From Candidatus Scalindua japonica (GTDB lineage: Bacteria > Planctomycetota > Brocadiia > Brocadiales > Scalinduaceae): a stretch of 64,000 bases of DNA. Position 1 is the first letter of the stretch. Each line of letters starts with the position of its first letter. The position numbers and the translations under genes are program-made. The notes beneath the pieces were generated by a model, which did no database searches, was not told the DNA's origin, and was given only the letters and a program-made list of their open reading frames with translations. The stretch spans positions 17,778-81,777 of the forward strand of contig NZ_BAOS01000043.1 of NCBI RefSeq assembly GCF_002443295.1, in the 5' to 3' direction. This document shows, one piece after another, positions 28,458-37,692 of the stretch.

Positions 28458-29384
28458 ATGATAAGCTTAAAAGACAAAGATATAATCTCGATATTAGACT
28501 TTACGAAAGAAGAGATATTATATATTTTGGAAATATCAGGGAAGATGGAAAAAGAAGATCGCCATGGTATTTTAAGTGGAAAGATACTTGCAAACTTGTT
28601 CTTTGAACCTTCTACACGGACGAGACTCAGTTTTGAAGCGGCAATGAAACGGCTGGGAGGAGAAGTTATAGGGTTTGATGATTTAGGTACTACGTCTACC
28701 GTAAAAGGTGAATCGTTAAGGGATTCCGTTAAAATTATTGAGGGTTATTGTGATATTATTGTTTTAAGGCATTTTCTTGAGGGTGCTTCACGGCTTACGG
28801 CAGACTCAGTAAATATACCTGTTATTAATGCCGGTGATGGGGCGAGCCAGCATCCGACCCAAACATTTGTAGATCTTTATACTATACAGAAATCAAAAGG
28901 TGAGATTGAGAATCTGTCGATTGGATTTCTGGGTGACCTGAAATATGGCAGAACTGCTCACTCGCTGGCGTATGCTCTCGCTCATTTTAATGCTGATATG
29001 TACTTTATTTCACCTCCAAGTCTCAGAATGCCTAAAGACTATCTGGAGGAGTTGGAATTGAAGAAAGTTTCGTTTCAGGAAGTCAATTCTATATCTGAAG
29101 TCAGCGATAAGCTTGATATTCTCTATTGTACAAGGATACAGAAAGAGCGATTTGCTGAACCTGTGGAGTATGAGAAGGTAAGAGGACTTTATAAGCTCAG
29201 CAAATCAGTTATGGATGAGCTTAATGTTAAAGACGGCCTTAAAATACTTCATCCGTTGCCGAGAGTGGATGAGATGGATGAAAGCCTTGATTCCACAGAG
29301 TACGCGGTATATTTTCAACAGGCCCATAGTGGAGTTCCGGTAAGAGAAGCGCTTTTAGCCTCAGTACTAGGTGTTATACAATGA
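28458..29384 (+). CDS. pyrB: Aspartate carbamoyltransferase catalytic subunit
   Basis: Condenses carbamoyl phosphate and aspartate, the first committed pyrimidine step. The 308 residues carry the carbamoyl-phosphate loop FFEPSTRTRLSFE, HPTQTFVDL and the aspartate-binding HPLPRVDEM. It overlaps pyrI by an ATGA, so it is the first gene of a pyrBI operon. Confidence 0.97.
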   Translation: MISLKDKDIISILDFTKEEILYILEISGKMEKEDRHGILSGKILANLFFEPSTRTRLSFEAAMKRLGGEVIGFDDLGTTSTVKGESLRDSVKIIEGYCDIIVLRHFLEGASRLTADSVNIPVINAGDGASQHPTQTFVDLYTIQKSKGEIENLSIGFLGDLKYGRTAHSLAYALAHFNADMYFISPPSLRMPKDYLEELELKKVSFQEVNSISEVSDKLDILYCTRIQKERFAEPVEYEKVRGLYKLSKSVMDELNVKDGLKILHPLPRVDEMDESLDSTEYAVYFQQAHSGVPVREALLASVLGVIQ

Positions 29385-29830
29385 AAAAACTAGAGGTTTC
29401 AGCAATTGAAGAAGGTACTGTAATTGACCAGATCGCAAATAAAAGCACATTCAAGGTTGCCAATATTTTGAACATCCAGAAAATAGAGCAGGTAGTGCTG
29501 ATTGGTTTTAATTTGTCCAGCAAGAAGTTAGGTAAAAAAGGTATTATAAAAATCGGCGGTAAGCTACTTACACAGGAGGAGGTAAATAAGATATCACTGA
29601 TAGCGCCGGATGCTACAGTAAATATCATCAAGGGTTCGGAAGTTGTAAAGAAATTTACTGTTGATATTCCGGACTCTATAGAGGAATTTATGAAATGTTT
29701 TAATCCTAATTGTGTAAGTAATCATCAGAAGATACTAAGTAGATTCCATGTAATAAACAAAAATCCTATAAGGATAAGATGTCACTATTGTGAACGTCAT
29801 ATGTGTGTGGATGATATTGAGTTGGTTTGA
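29381..29830 (+). CDS. pyrI: Aspartate carbamoyltransferase regulatory subunit
   Basis: The allosteric chain that binds CTP/ATP and joins catalytic trimers. The 149 residues have an N-terminal nucleotide-binding domain (EGTVIDQI, VLIGFNLSSKKLG) and a C-terminal zinc domain with four cysteines C106, C111, C134 and C137, close to E. coli PyrI numbering. A class B holoenzyme is therefore expected. Confidence 0.96.
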   Translation: MKKLEVSAIEEGTVIDQIANKSTFKVANILNIQKIEQVVLIGFNLSSKKLGKKGIIKIGGKLLTQEEVNKISLIAPDATVNIIKGSEVVKKFTVDIPDSIEEFMKCFNPNCVSNHQKILSRFHVINKNPIRIRCHYCERHMCVDDIELV

Positions 29831-29891
29831 CGTAAATAAAAAAGAGAAGAGAGTTAGAAATTAAATTTGGTTTGAGAATGGAGAGAAAGAG

Positions 29892-30503
29892 ATGGCAGAA
29901 ACAATTGTTGAAAAGAGGCTTAAGAGTAATATTGCTAAAAAGAATTCGATAAGAAATGAAATTGAGAAATATATGAGTGCTGTTTCTCAATGGAAAGAGA
30001 AGCTTGCTGATCTGAAGAGTTTTCAGGAACAGACAAAATACGCGGCTTCAATTAAACGCTATGTTTTAAAGATAGAGTGTCTTCGTATAGAGCTAAACCA
30101 GATGAATGAAGAGATGGAGAAGCATATCCGTGAGTTGGGAAAGTTTTCTGATTCAGAAGTAAAAGAGTTCTCTTCTAAAATCGAGGAGGAGATTAGTGGA
30201 ATAGAGGCTGACAAAGAAGCGAAACCGAAAAAGGCAAAGATACGGATAAAACCCGCTGGATCAAAGGGGAAGACAAAGGCAAATTCAAAAGGTAAAGGTA
30301 AAGGCGTAGGTAGTCTTGAACAGAAGATAGAGAAAATGCAGGGGAAAGTCAGCAAAGAGCTGGAAGAGGTAGAGCAGGTTGCAGGGAAGATAATAAAGCT
30401 GAATAGGCATATAAAGAAGGTTGCTGTAGGGACAGGGATCGCCTCAGAAGATTATACACAGGAACTCAAACGTATAGCGCGTGAGAAAGCTATTTATGGA
30501 TAA
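29892..30503 (+). CDS. Coiled-coil protein with lysine/glycine-rich linker
   Basis: A hypothetical protein of 203 residues. Residues 1-115 are predominantly charged coiled coil, followed by a basic low-complexity linker (about 116-142, KGKTKANSKGKGKG) and a second coiled coil (about 143-180). No enzyme motif is visible. It lies 61 bp after pyrI on the same strand with a GAGAAAGAG-type ribosome site. The basic linker could bind nucleic acid, which is speculation. Confidence 0.6.
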   Translation: MAETIVEKRLKSNIAKKNSIRNEIEKYMSAVSQWKEKLADLKSFQEQTKYAASIKRYVLKIECLRIELNQMNEEMEKHIRELGKFSDSEVKEFSSKIEEEISGIEADKEAKPKKAKIRIKPAGSKGKTKANSKGKGKGVGSLEQKIEKMQGKVSKELEEVEQVAGKIIKLNRHIKKVAVGTGIASEDYTQELKRIAREKAIYG

Positions 30504-30546
30504 TATCTCACGCGGCAATTTCTGTGCGGGTGCAGTTAAATGGTGG

Positions 30547-30570
30547 CATGGACAAACTCGTTTGTCCGTG
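30547..30570. repeat. Short palindromic hairpin (CATGGACAAA type)
   Basis: CATGGACAAA and TTTGTCCGTG form a stem around a CTCG loop, 40 bp past the coiled-coil gene, and could end its transcript. Similar wording recurs in the intergenic hairpins at 56530 and 57855. Confidence 0.4.
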
Positions 30571-30601
30571 TCATTCGCTAGAAATTACAGCAGTATCTGA
30601 T

Positions 30602-30687
30602 TGGTGGGCGGAGAGGGAGTCGAACCCTCACCCCCTTGCGGGGAAGGGATTTTAAGTCCCTCGTGTCTGCCATTCCACCACCCGCCC
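30602..30687 (-). tRNA. tRNA-Leu (UAA anticodon)
   Basis: The minus strand gives a class II tRNA: acceptor GGGCGGG/TCCGCCC, an anticodon loop CTTAAAA with UAA anticodon, a long variable arm around CCCCGCAAGGGG, and T-loop GGTTCGACTCC. A 3' CCA is encoded (30602-30604 complement). It sits 20 bp from tRNA-Cys and is probably cotranscribed with it. Confidence 0.96.
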
Positions 30688-30704
30688 AACAAATCATAAA
30701 AAAA

Positions 30705-30780
30705 TGGAGGCGGCACAGGGATTCGAACCCTGGATAATGGATTTGCAATCCACTGCCTTAGTCCACTTGGCCATGCCGCC
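30705..30780 (-). tRNA. tRNA-Cys (GCA anticodon)
   Basis: Cloverleaf with acceptor GGCGGCA/TGCCGCC, the U73 discriminator typical of tRNA-Cys, an anticodon stem around TTGCAAA (GCA), and T-arm GGTTCGAATCC. The 3' CCA is encoded (30705-30707 complement). Confidence 0.96.
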
Positions 30781-31015
30781 TCTTAAATCGGTTGTTCTCT
30801 TATGTGCACTGTGATGATTTGTTAATCAATTCACACAGTTGTTGTCTCTTCTACTCACCACCGCATAACACAGTAAAAAGAAAAAGAGGACTCTTTTTAC
30901 TGTAAAAAATGCGATAAATTTAAAGATGCGATTATATATGCTAAAGCATAAATTGCAAGAGGAATAATATTGATAGGAACATAATCTCATTTTTCCGACT
31001 TGTCAGGTCAGGTTC

Positions 31016-33124
31016 TTAATTTTTCTCCTCTGTCCGACTCAATTTGCCTTCAATTAATGTAACCATCTCCTTCACTTTTGATGTCTCTTTAAATCTTCCA
31101 GAAATTTTCAGGGAATTGTTAAATTCATTTAAAGCGTTTTTGATATCACCGTTTTTATAATACGCCATTCCAAGATGGTACCGTATTGTTGGTCTGTTTG
31201 GACTTAATACACTTGCAGATTTCAGGTTTTCGATGGCTTTGTTATAATCGCCTTTTTTGAAGTATACCCAGCCCAATGTGTCAAGGATTGACGGTTCCTT
31301 TGGCGATAGCTTTGCTGCTTTCAGGGCATGTTCCAGTCCTTCATCAAGATTAGTTTCACTTTCAGCGTAGTGATACGCCAGTTCATTATGTCCAATAGGA
31401 GAGTCTGGTGCCAATGTAATAAACTGTCTGTATTTTTCCAGGGCTTTATCGGTTTTCCCCTGTCTGGAATAGATATTTCCGAGCGATAGGTAGACTGACG
31501 CGTTTTTCGGGTCTAACTTTGTCAATTTATTGTATTCTTCAATAGATTTTTCTGTTTTGCCCATTATCAGATAAAGCCTTGCTAAATCATAGTGTGGAGA
31601 TAAGAAGTCCGGATTTACTTCAACTATTTTATTAAATTGTATAAATGCCTGACTGAAATCTTTCTTATCAATAAATGTTTTACCCTTTACATACAAAGTG
31701 ACAGGATTATCCGGATGGATAACTAATGCCGCGTCACACATCTTAATTGTCTTGTCATACCATTTATTCAGATAGAAGAAAATTGCCAGGTTTGTGTGGG
31801 CAAAGGATTTTGCTTTTTCTTCATCAGATTTCAGATCAAGATTATTTGACTTGAATCCATTAATGAAATTATCGGAGATTTTTAAACTCTTTTCTGCCGA
31901 TTTGTACTTCTCTAGTGAGAGGTAGAGGTTTGTTAAAAAAATGTTGATCATCGGTTGATGGATTTCCGGAGTAAGTTTCTGCGCTTTTTTCAGATAAACT
32001 TCTGCCTGATTATAATTACCTTCAATGTGATTGATCAGCGCCATGGCTATCATCATGTTGCCTCTTGTCGCATCTATTTTTTCGGTTTTCTCTATTGCGC
32101 TTTTTGCTGATTTAATATCTCCGCTTGCCAAATAAAAAGTGCTTAATAGATAATTCCCCTCAAAGCTAGTTTTCTGATTTTCTATAAACTTTTTAATACT
32201 TTTGACGGCATCATCAAAGTTGTCCAAATATGAAAAAGATCTGGCCAGAATCAGATATGCGGGTGCAATGTCTGCATTAATTTCAAGGATTTCGTTAGCT
32301 TGTTCGATTGCGTCCTGGAATTTCCCAAGTTGAAGATAAAGTGCGGCAAGGCTCTGACGCGCCCTGATAAAAGTGGGGACTTTTTTAATTACAAGTTTAA
32401 ATTGTTCTATAGCGTTGTTATAGTTCTTCAACCCTATAAATATTGTTGCAAGGCCCATCCGCGCCATATGCTCATTCTGGTCAATTTCAAGGGCTTTGTT
32501 ATAGTTTTTGAAGGACTCTTCTGCATTTCCCAGGAGCAGGTAGTTTACGCCAAGACCTGTGTAAGCCAAAGCAAGTTCCGGTTCACTCTCAACCGCTTTC
32601 CTGAAATATTCATCTGCTTTTTCAAACTCTTTCTTGTCTGAATATATCCTTCCGAGGTAATAGAGTGCGAGGGGGTTGTCTTTGTCTAAGTTTATAGATT
32701 CCCGGCACTCTTCAATTGCTTTGTCAAATTTCTTCTGAGAAAGCAGGATTATACCTTTGGAGAGATGTGCAAGCGATAGATTACTTGAAACATCTTTTAA
32801 TGAATCAATCAACTCCTGTGCCCTGTCAACGTTACCGATACTGGCATACGCGACTTGAAGTAGCTCATAGGCGAGAATACTCTTTTTGTTGATTGTCAGT
32901 AATTCTTCACAGTTCTTGAAAACCTCAACATATTTTCCTCTTCTTAAGTTATAAAATGCCAGGTTCTGGAGTTCGATTACTGAAGGTTCAACTCTCAATA
33001 CAGAAACAGCAGAGGACGGAGTGCTTTTCTGTACTAAAATAAGGCAAATTATTGAAATAATCAAAAGCTTGCTGACAGGTAAAAATGGAAACTGTTTTGT
33101 GTCTGATAAAAGTTTAATTTTCAT
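31016..33124 (-). CDS. Membrane-anchored tetratricopeptide-repeat protein
   Basis: A protein of 702 residues. An N-terminal hydrophobic helix LLIISIICLILV (about 20-31) serves as signal or anchor. From about residue 50 to the end there are roughly 17 TPR units, with repeated signatures such as PLALYYLGRIYSDKKEFEKA, ALAYTGLGVNYLLLGN and ASVYLSLGNIYSRQGK. Such proteins are scaffolds for extracytoplasmic complexes. Relatives include TPR proteins of PEP-CTERM/exopolysaccharide systems, and a PEP-CTERM protein gene is 8 kb away. No enzymatic domain is visible. Confidence 0.85.
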   Translation of the reverse strand: MKIKLLSDTKQFPFLPVSKLLIISIICLILVQKSTPSSAVSVLRVEPSVIELQNLAFYNLRRGKYVEVFKNCEELLTINKKSILAYELLQVAYASIGNVDRAQELIDSLKDVSSNLSLAHLSKGIILLSQKKFDKAIEECRESINLDKDNPLALYYLGRIYSDKKEFEKADEYFRKAVESEPELALAYTGLGVNYLLLGNAEESFKNYNKALEIDQNEHMARMGLATIFIGLKNYNNAIEQFKLVIKKVPTFIRARQSLAALYLQLGKFQDAIEQANEILEINADIAPAYLILARSFSYLDNFDDAVKSIKKFIENQKTSFEGNYLLSTFYLASGDIKSAKSAIEKTEKIDATRGNMMIAMALINHIEGNYNQAEVYLKKAQKLTPEIHQPMINIFLTNLYLSLEKYKSAEKSLKISDNFINGFKSNNLDLKSDEEKAKSFAHTNLAIFFYLNKWYDKTIKMCDAALVIHPDNPVTLYVKGKTFIDKKDFSQAFIQFNKIVEVNPDFLSPHYDLARLYLIMGKTEKSIEEYNKLTKLDPKNASVYLSLGNIYSRQGKTDKALEKYRQFITLAPDSPIGHNELAYHYAESETNLDEGLEHALKAAKLSPKEPSILDTLGWVYFKKGDYNKAIENLKSASVLSPNRPTIRYHLGMAYYKNGDIKNALNEFNNSLKISGRFKETSKVKEMVTLIEGKLSRTEEKN

Positions 33125-33125
33125 A

Positions 33126-33824
33126 TTATTGGTTTAAAACCCTGACCTTTCTTCCCTCAATTTTTAATCTTCCTTCGGCAAAGAGGCGTATTGCTTCAGG
33201 ATACGCTAAACACTCTTCTTTAAAGACTTTTTGTGCAAGTGTGTCCGGAGTGTCATCTGCGTGAACATTTACTGTTTTCTGGATAATTATTGGCCCACGA
33301 TCATATTCGTTATCAACGAAATGGACTGTACAACCTGAGATTTTGACACCACTTTCAATTGCGGCTTTATGGACATGATGACCATAATATCCTTTACCGC
33401 AGAAAGCAGGAATTAATCCAGGGTGAATGTTCATCACCTTGCCGGTGTAAGCATCTGGTATTTTGAAAAGATGCAGAAAACCGGCAAGTATTATCAGATC
33501 TACTGGATATTTTTCAATCTCTTCTATTATTTTGTTACTGAAAGTTTCAGACTGGTTATAATCTTTGTAATGAACTATAGCCGCAGGAATACCGTTTTGT
33601 TCCGCTCTCTTTATGCCATAGACATCAGGAGAACTGCTTACGACAATCCGGATTATGGCATTAAGTGTGTTATTAACTATTTTATCAATAAGGTTCTGAA
33701 GTGTTGTGCCGCTACCGGATACAAGTACTGCCAGATTAATGGTTTGGGATACAGGTAAATTACCTGGTGTATTGGGATTCAATGTTCTCTTTTGTCGAGA
33801 TATCGGCCTGTTTTTGTATTGCAC
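33126..33824 (-). CDS. purN: Phosphoribosylglycinamide formyltransferase
   Basis: Transfers a formyl group from 10-formyl-THF to GAR in purine synthesis. The core begins near residue 30 with LAVLVSGSGTTLQNLID. MNIHPGLIPAF contributes the catalytic Asn-His pair and FVDNEYDRGPII the aspartate. The CGKGYYGHHVHKA loop is a variant also seen in clostridia. The first about 29 residues are an extension beyond the usual start. The gene lies between the TPR gene (1 bp) and a hypothetical gene, on the same strand. Confidence 0.92.
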   Translation of the reverse strand: MQYKNRPISRQKRTLNPNTPGNLPVSQTINLAVLVSGSGTTLQNLIDKIVNNTLNAIIRIVVSSSPDVYGIKRAEQNGIPAAIVHYKDYNQSETFSNKIIEEIEKYPVDLIILAGFLHLFKIPDAYTGKVMNIHPGLIPAFCGKGYYGHHVHKAAIESGVKISGCTVHFVDNEYDRGPIIIQKTVNVHADDTPDTLAQKVFKEECLAYPEAIRLFAEGRLKIEGRKVRVLNQ

Positions 33825-33831
33825 TCTGGTC

Positions 33832-34353
33832 CTATTTTATTCCCTTATGTTGGGTAACTTTAATCCAAACAGGAGTGTCAGATAGGGACTCCTCCTGAAC
33901 ATGTTTGATGATTTCTGTTGTCTGTTCAATAATTAATTCTCTTTTGGAATTTGACGGAAAGAAATGTAGAATTTCTGTTTCGATCTCACATCCTTCTTCC
34001 GCGTGAGCTTTGTCCGGGATAATATCTGTTGAATAGTCCAGAGGTATTATTCCACGGTATTTGCGGAGCAGTTCATCATAGTCATTATAAAAATTCTGTA
34101 TGAGAATCCTCAAATCTTCTGTTTCGTGATGTTCTTTCTCAAGGATTCTTTTGTGTAAATCAATCAGATACTCACGTTCTTTACCAAATTGTGTATAATT
34201 TTGTTCGTATGTACATGAACTGGTTTCTTCATAGGATTCTTTGATAGATACAATATTTTCAAATTTACTTCTGAACCAATCTTCGAAATTTTTCTGTAAC
34301 TGATTAAAATTGAAGCTGATTCTTTTAGCAATATCTAATAAAATCTCTCTCAT
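33832..34353 (-). CDS. Hypothetical protein, 173 aa
   Basis: A soluble, acidic, probably helical protein starting MREILLDIAKRISFNFNQL. The central part (80-110) looks coiled and the C-terminal third is more mixed. No domain was recognised. It is directly upstream of purN (7 bp) and probably cotranscribed with it. Confidence 0.6.
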   Translation of the reverse strand: MREILLDIAKRISFNFNQLQKNFEDWFRSKFENIVSIKESYEETSSCTYEQNYTQFGKEREYLIDLHKRILEKEHHETEDLRILIQNFYNDYDELLRKYRGIIPLDYSTDIIPDKAHAEEGCEIETEILHFFPSNSKRELIIEQTTEIIKHVQEESLSDTPVWIKVTQHKGIK

Positions 34354-34381
34354 AATGTTATCCTTAATTTAATAAATCGAT

Positions 34382-34906
34382 TTAAGTACTACTTTTTTTC
34401 AGGTTTAGGAGGACTTTCCAGAAGCCGCCTTCATTTACCAAAGTAAAAGTTCCTCTCTCTTTAATCATTGGTACGTTGCCCTTTTTCAGGAACTGTTTTA
34501 GCAGGTTTCTTGCCGCATTCTGAGTGTTTTTCATATTTTTCGGGCCTTGAAAAGGCCCAAATATCTCTCCATAAACTTTAGACATGTCCGGAGAAGTAAC
34601 TGTGATTCTAACTGTCGCATAATTACAATTAATTACTGTTTCATTTATTTTGTACTTACGCAACGATGAGACGGTTTTGGCAATATCCTGAATAAAAGGG
34701 TCTTCAAGGCTATTCTGTTTGATAAATTCATTTTTGCTTATTATATTTTTGTCTGCTTTTGATAGATAGCTGTATGTTTCTTTCGGGTTATTTGAATAGA
34801 GAGATTTCAGGTATTTTATCACTATTCGATCAGGCGTTTTCTTCCCAAAGCCAAAGAACGGACTGGAAATCAGAAGAATCAAGATAATCGTCGTAAGTTT
34901 TCTCAT
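34382..34906 (-). CDS. Exported hypothetical protein (NTF2/DUF4878-like)
   Basis: A protein of 174 residues with a clear signal peptide (LTTIILILLISSPFFGFG). The remainder resembles small NTF2-fold/DUF4878 proteins: an N-terminal helix (IVIKYLKSLYSNNPKETYSYLS) and a final strand GGFWKVLLNL. It is the first gene of the minus-strand run towards purN and the TPR protein. Function is unknown. Confidence 0.65.
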   Translation of the reverse strand: MRKLTTIILILLISSPFFGFGKKTPDRIVIKYLKSLYSNNPKETYSYLSKADKNIISKNEFIKQNSLEDPFIQDIAKTVSSLRKYKINETVINCNYATVRITVTSPDMSKVYGEIFGPFQGPKNMKNTQNAARNLLKQFLKKGNVPMIKERGTFTLVNEGGFWKVLLNLKKSST

Positions 34907-35105
34907 TAATTTCTTACTTTTCCTGGCTTTATCACCTGGATGCTACTGATTTTTCTCATACTTAATACTATCTATTATGGGATTTTGAGATATACAATCA
35001 AGCAAAATATGTTTTGTTCTTCTCGTTTCTTTTTGAATGTAAGCTTAGTTATGTGTGCTTTTTCTCTTTTTTGAGCTCATCAATCATCACTTCCTGAGTA
35101 TCCAG

Positions 35106-35625
35106 TTACGACTTTGTTACAAATTCGACAAATGAGGCCATGTCCCCTCGATCTGCCATGCCTAATGTTTCAAGATAAATCTGACTTTCCTCATTCTTAA
35201 TCACAGCAGGAGGGTAGGTTTTCTTCATAAGGATTAGATTCATCAATATCCGTGCGCATCTGCCGTTGCCGTCATCAAAAGGATGGATTCTTACAAAATT
35301 ATAGTGGGTAATTGTTTCAGTTATTACTTCAAGTAGAAAACCTATGGCCTCGTGGTGGTTTTTTGCTTCCAGGAAGTACTTAAAAGGTTTGCCTTGCACT
35401 GTAAGCCCCTCTTTCAGGAAGAAAGCAGTTTTTTCTCTGGTTTAAAGTGTTTCCTTCAATGGCGTTAGAATTATAAGTCCAGTCCAGACGTAATTTTTCT
35501 TGAATAGTTTCCCATATATTCTCAGCGAAAGGTCGGTAGCGTTCTGTTTCTGTTTTCAAGCTCTCTACCTCCTTAAGCAGATTACTTAATACCGATGTCT
35601 GCTGAATAGCATAGGATTTGGCCAT
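35106..35625 (-). pseudogene. Fic domain protein, frameshifted and C-terminally cut
   Basis: The N-terminal part (35380-35625) contains the inhibitory helix NSNAIEGNTL. The C-terminal part (35106-35399) carries the Fic motif HPFDDGNGRCARIL, whose histidine catalyses AMP transfer. The halves are in different frames; removing one A from an A6 run (about 35431-35436) rejoins them as TAFFLKEGLTVQGKPF. A TAA at 35106 ends the frame, but the same frame stays open beyond it for 18 more codons (LDTQEVMIDELKKEK), so a second, nonsense lesion is likely. It was once an AMPylator, now probably dead. Confidence 0.85.
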
Positions 35626-35752
35626 ATCGGAAGGGTTGGTTTTCCTTGCCCGAATAATAATAAGTTGTTAAGGCGGGCAAAAAAATATTTCTTATAAAGG
35701 CTGTTTAGGTAGCAACTCATACATAAAAACTAAATGTTCAGACTTCGGTTAG

Positions 35753-36709
35753 TTACTCTCCACCCAGAAAACTACCAATTTTCCTATATTTTTGATATCT
35801 TTTATCGACTAATTTGTCTATAGGTATCACCTGGAGTTCTTCTATATACCGGACTATTGTTTCTTTCAATATCCTACTCATCTCCTCCGGGTTATTGTGC
35901 GCCGCGCCTGTTGGTTCAGGGATGACTTCGTCTACTATTTTCAACTTGTATAACTCCTTTGCCGTTAAATGCAGTGCATTTGCAGCTTCTTCTGTGCTAT
36001 CTTTGCTTTTCCACAAAATAGCCGCACAACCTTCAGGTGAAATAACTGAGCAATAGGCGTATTCAAGGATAGAGAACTTATCACCCACGCCGATTCCCAG
36101 CGCGCCACCGCTTCCACCTTCCCCAATCACAATACAGATTATAGGAGTTCTCAGCTTGCTCATTTCCGCAATGTTAATGGCGATAGCATGTGCCTGACCA
36201 CGCTCCTCTGCTCCTATATCAGGATTTGCACCCGGTGTGTCGATTAGGGTAACTATAGGTAGCTTAAATTTCTCTGCCAGTTTCATTTTGTGTAATGCTT
36301 TTCTGTAACCTTCGGGATTGGGCATCCCAAAATTACTGTCAATTCTCTCTTTTGTTGTTTTTCCTTTATGTTGACCTATAATCAGGGCCTTATTGCCTCC
36401 AATAGTACCAAAACCTGTGACTATTGCGTTATCGTCCCCGTAATTGCGATCTCCGTGGAGCTCTATAAAATCATCAACTATCAGTTTAAGATGATCAGAG
36501 AAAGGTGGTCTTAAATGATGACGTGCAATTTTTACAATTTCGTATGGGGTAAGGTTGGAATACATTTTCTTCTGGAGGCTTAATCTCTGTTTTTCCAGTT
36601 GTTCTATTTGATCAGATGAGTTGTCTTGTTCTGTATCATCCTTGAGCTCTTGAATTCGTTGTTCTAATTCAAGAATTGTATCTTCGATTGTTTGAGTGCC
36701 TTTAGTCAT
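35753..36709 (-). CDS. accA: Acetyl-CoA carboxylase carboxyltransferase subunit alpha
   Basis: The alpha half of the transferase that makes malonyl-CoA for fatty acid synthesis. The 318 residues match AccA throughout: an N-terminal coiled coil (about 7-50), NLTPYEIVKIARHHLRP, DRNYGDD, the crotonase-like TLIDTPGANPDIGAEERGQA and the oxyanion segment GEGGSGGALGIGVGD. It is isolated, with accD elsewhere. Confidence 0.96.
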   Translation of the reverse strand: MTKGTQTIEDTILELEQRIQELKDDTEQDNSSDQIEQLEKQRLSLQKKMYSNLTPYEIVKIARHHLRPPFSDHLKLIVDDFIELHGDRNYGDDNAIVTGFGTIGGNKALIIGQHKGKTTKERIDSNFGMPNPEGYRKALHKMKLAEKFKLPIVTLIDTPGANPDIGAEERGQAHAIAINIAEMSKLRTPIICIVIGEGGSGGALGIGVGDKFSILEYAYCSVISPEGCAAILWKSKDSTEEAANALHLTAKELYKLKIVDEVIPEPTGAAHNNPEEMSRILKETIVRYIEELQVIPIDKLVDKRYQKYRKIGSFLGGE

Positions 36710-36836
36710 ATATATAAATCTGTTTTTCTAAAAATTTTATAAGGTTTTGAATTATTTAACTGTTCATGTGAAACTCAGTTAATTTTAGCAGTTTTTTTAT
36801 GCAAATCAAGGGAATATAGAGTTGTTAAAGTTGGTC

Positions 36837-37231
36837 CTACAACCACTCAACATTAACAAGCGTTTCGACAAGTCTGAATTCTTGATCACCTGTGTTGGTA
36901 GTTGCCTTTTCTTTGTATGCAGTAGCATCCGCAAAACAATCGGCATAAGAGATTTGGTATTCAGCTTTGTTTCTTGCTGATGCAATTACTTCCTGCAGTC
37001 TATTTCCAACGGTTATTTTGGGCAGTGATGGAAAAAAATATTCAAAAAGTATTCTGCTTTTTCCATACCTCGCCCCCTTTCAAGAATATAAAATGTTTCA
37101 CCGATAGTTATTTCGTTCATTAACATTTGCGTATTGTCTGAAGAAAGAGGATTTTTTACTTTTTCATAACTATTTTCCTCTTTTAGATATGCAAGAAGAG
37201 CGTATGTATCAAGCAAATATTTTTTCTTCAC
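36837..37231 (-). pseudogene. PIN-domain toxin, frameshifted
   Basis: A VapC-like ribonuclease toxin. It starts with GTG at 37231 (KKYLLDTYALLAYL, first PIN aspartate) and overlaps the antitoxin stop. The frame breaks at a T7 run (about 37035-37041, complement). With one more T it continues as SLPKITVGNRLQEVIAS to SYADCFADATAY, holding further acidic residues, and ends VEWL at 36837. Either a dead toxin or a sequencing error. Confidence 0.8.
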
Positions 37232-37458
37232 GCTTTTTGTCCTTGGTTCTTTGTTTTAACAATGCTGTTGTACGAGAAGTTCCTTCTTTTAAATATACCG
37301 CAAAAATAGTCTATAGGATTGCCAGGAATAGGTTCTATTTCTACATGGTTTTTTACTACCTTTAACAGTACTTTCTGTTTAGGTTTTATACCAATTTTAT
37401 CTCTTATCTCTTTTGGTATTACCAATTGTCCTTTTCATGATACGACTGAAACAGGCAT
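37228..37458 (-). pseudogene. AbrB/MazE-type antitoxin with nonsense codon
   Basis: The natural start is the ATG at 37458, preceded by GAGGTAAA, giving MPVSVVS. A TGA then follows at 37435-37437 where family members have a serine or threonine before KGQLVIPKEIRDKIG. The rest of the swapped-hairpin DNA-binding domain is intact to 37228 and overlaps the PIN gene. Restart at the TTG at 37425 would lose the first strand. It forms a type II toxin-antitoxin pair with the broken PIN gene. Confidence 0.75.
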
Positions 37459-37692
37459 GTTTTACCTCGCAAAATGTGTTTTACGTACTGCGAGAGTGTA
37501 ACAATATTCAAATGGTATGTCAATGAGTCAATAAACCCAATCGATCATACCTATTTGTGAAAAATATTGAAATTAGTGTTTTCATTTCTACTTGAATGGT
37601 TAAGCGCTTTGTTATATTATACCTCGGCAGTTTCCCATAAATTTGTTATTTTTAAAATACAAGAAGTCCGCAAGTGAAAGGAGCTAAGTTCT

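Noticed and set aside
37435..37437. TGA in the AbrB gene as a recoded (selenocysteine) codon
   Set aside because: The position is normally Ser/Thr in a non-catalytic strand, and no downstream stem-loop typical of a SECIS element is evident.
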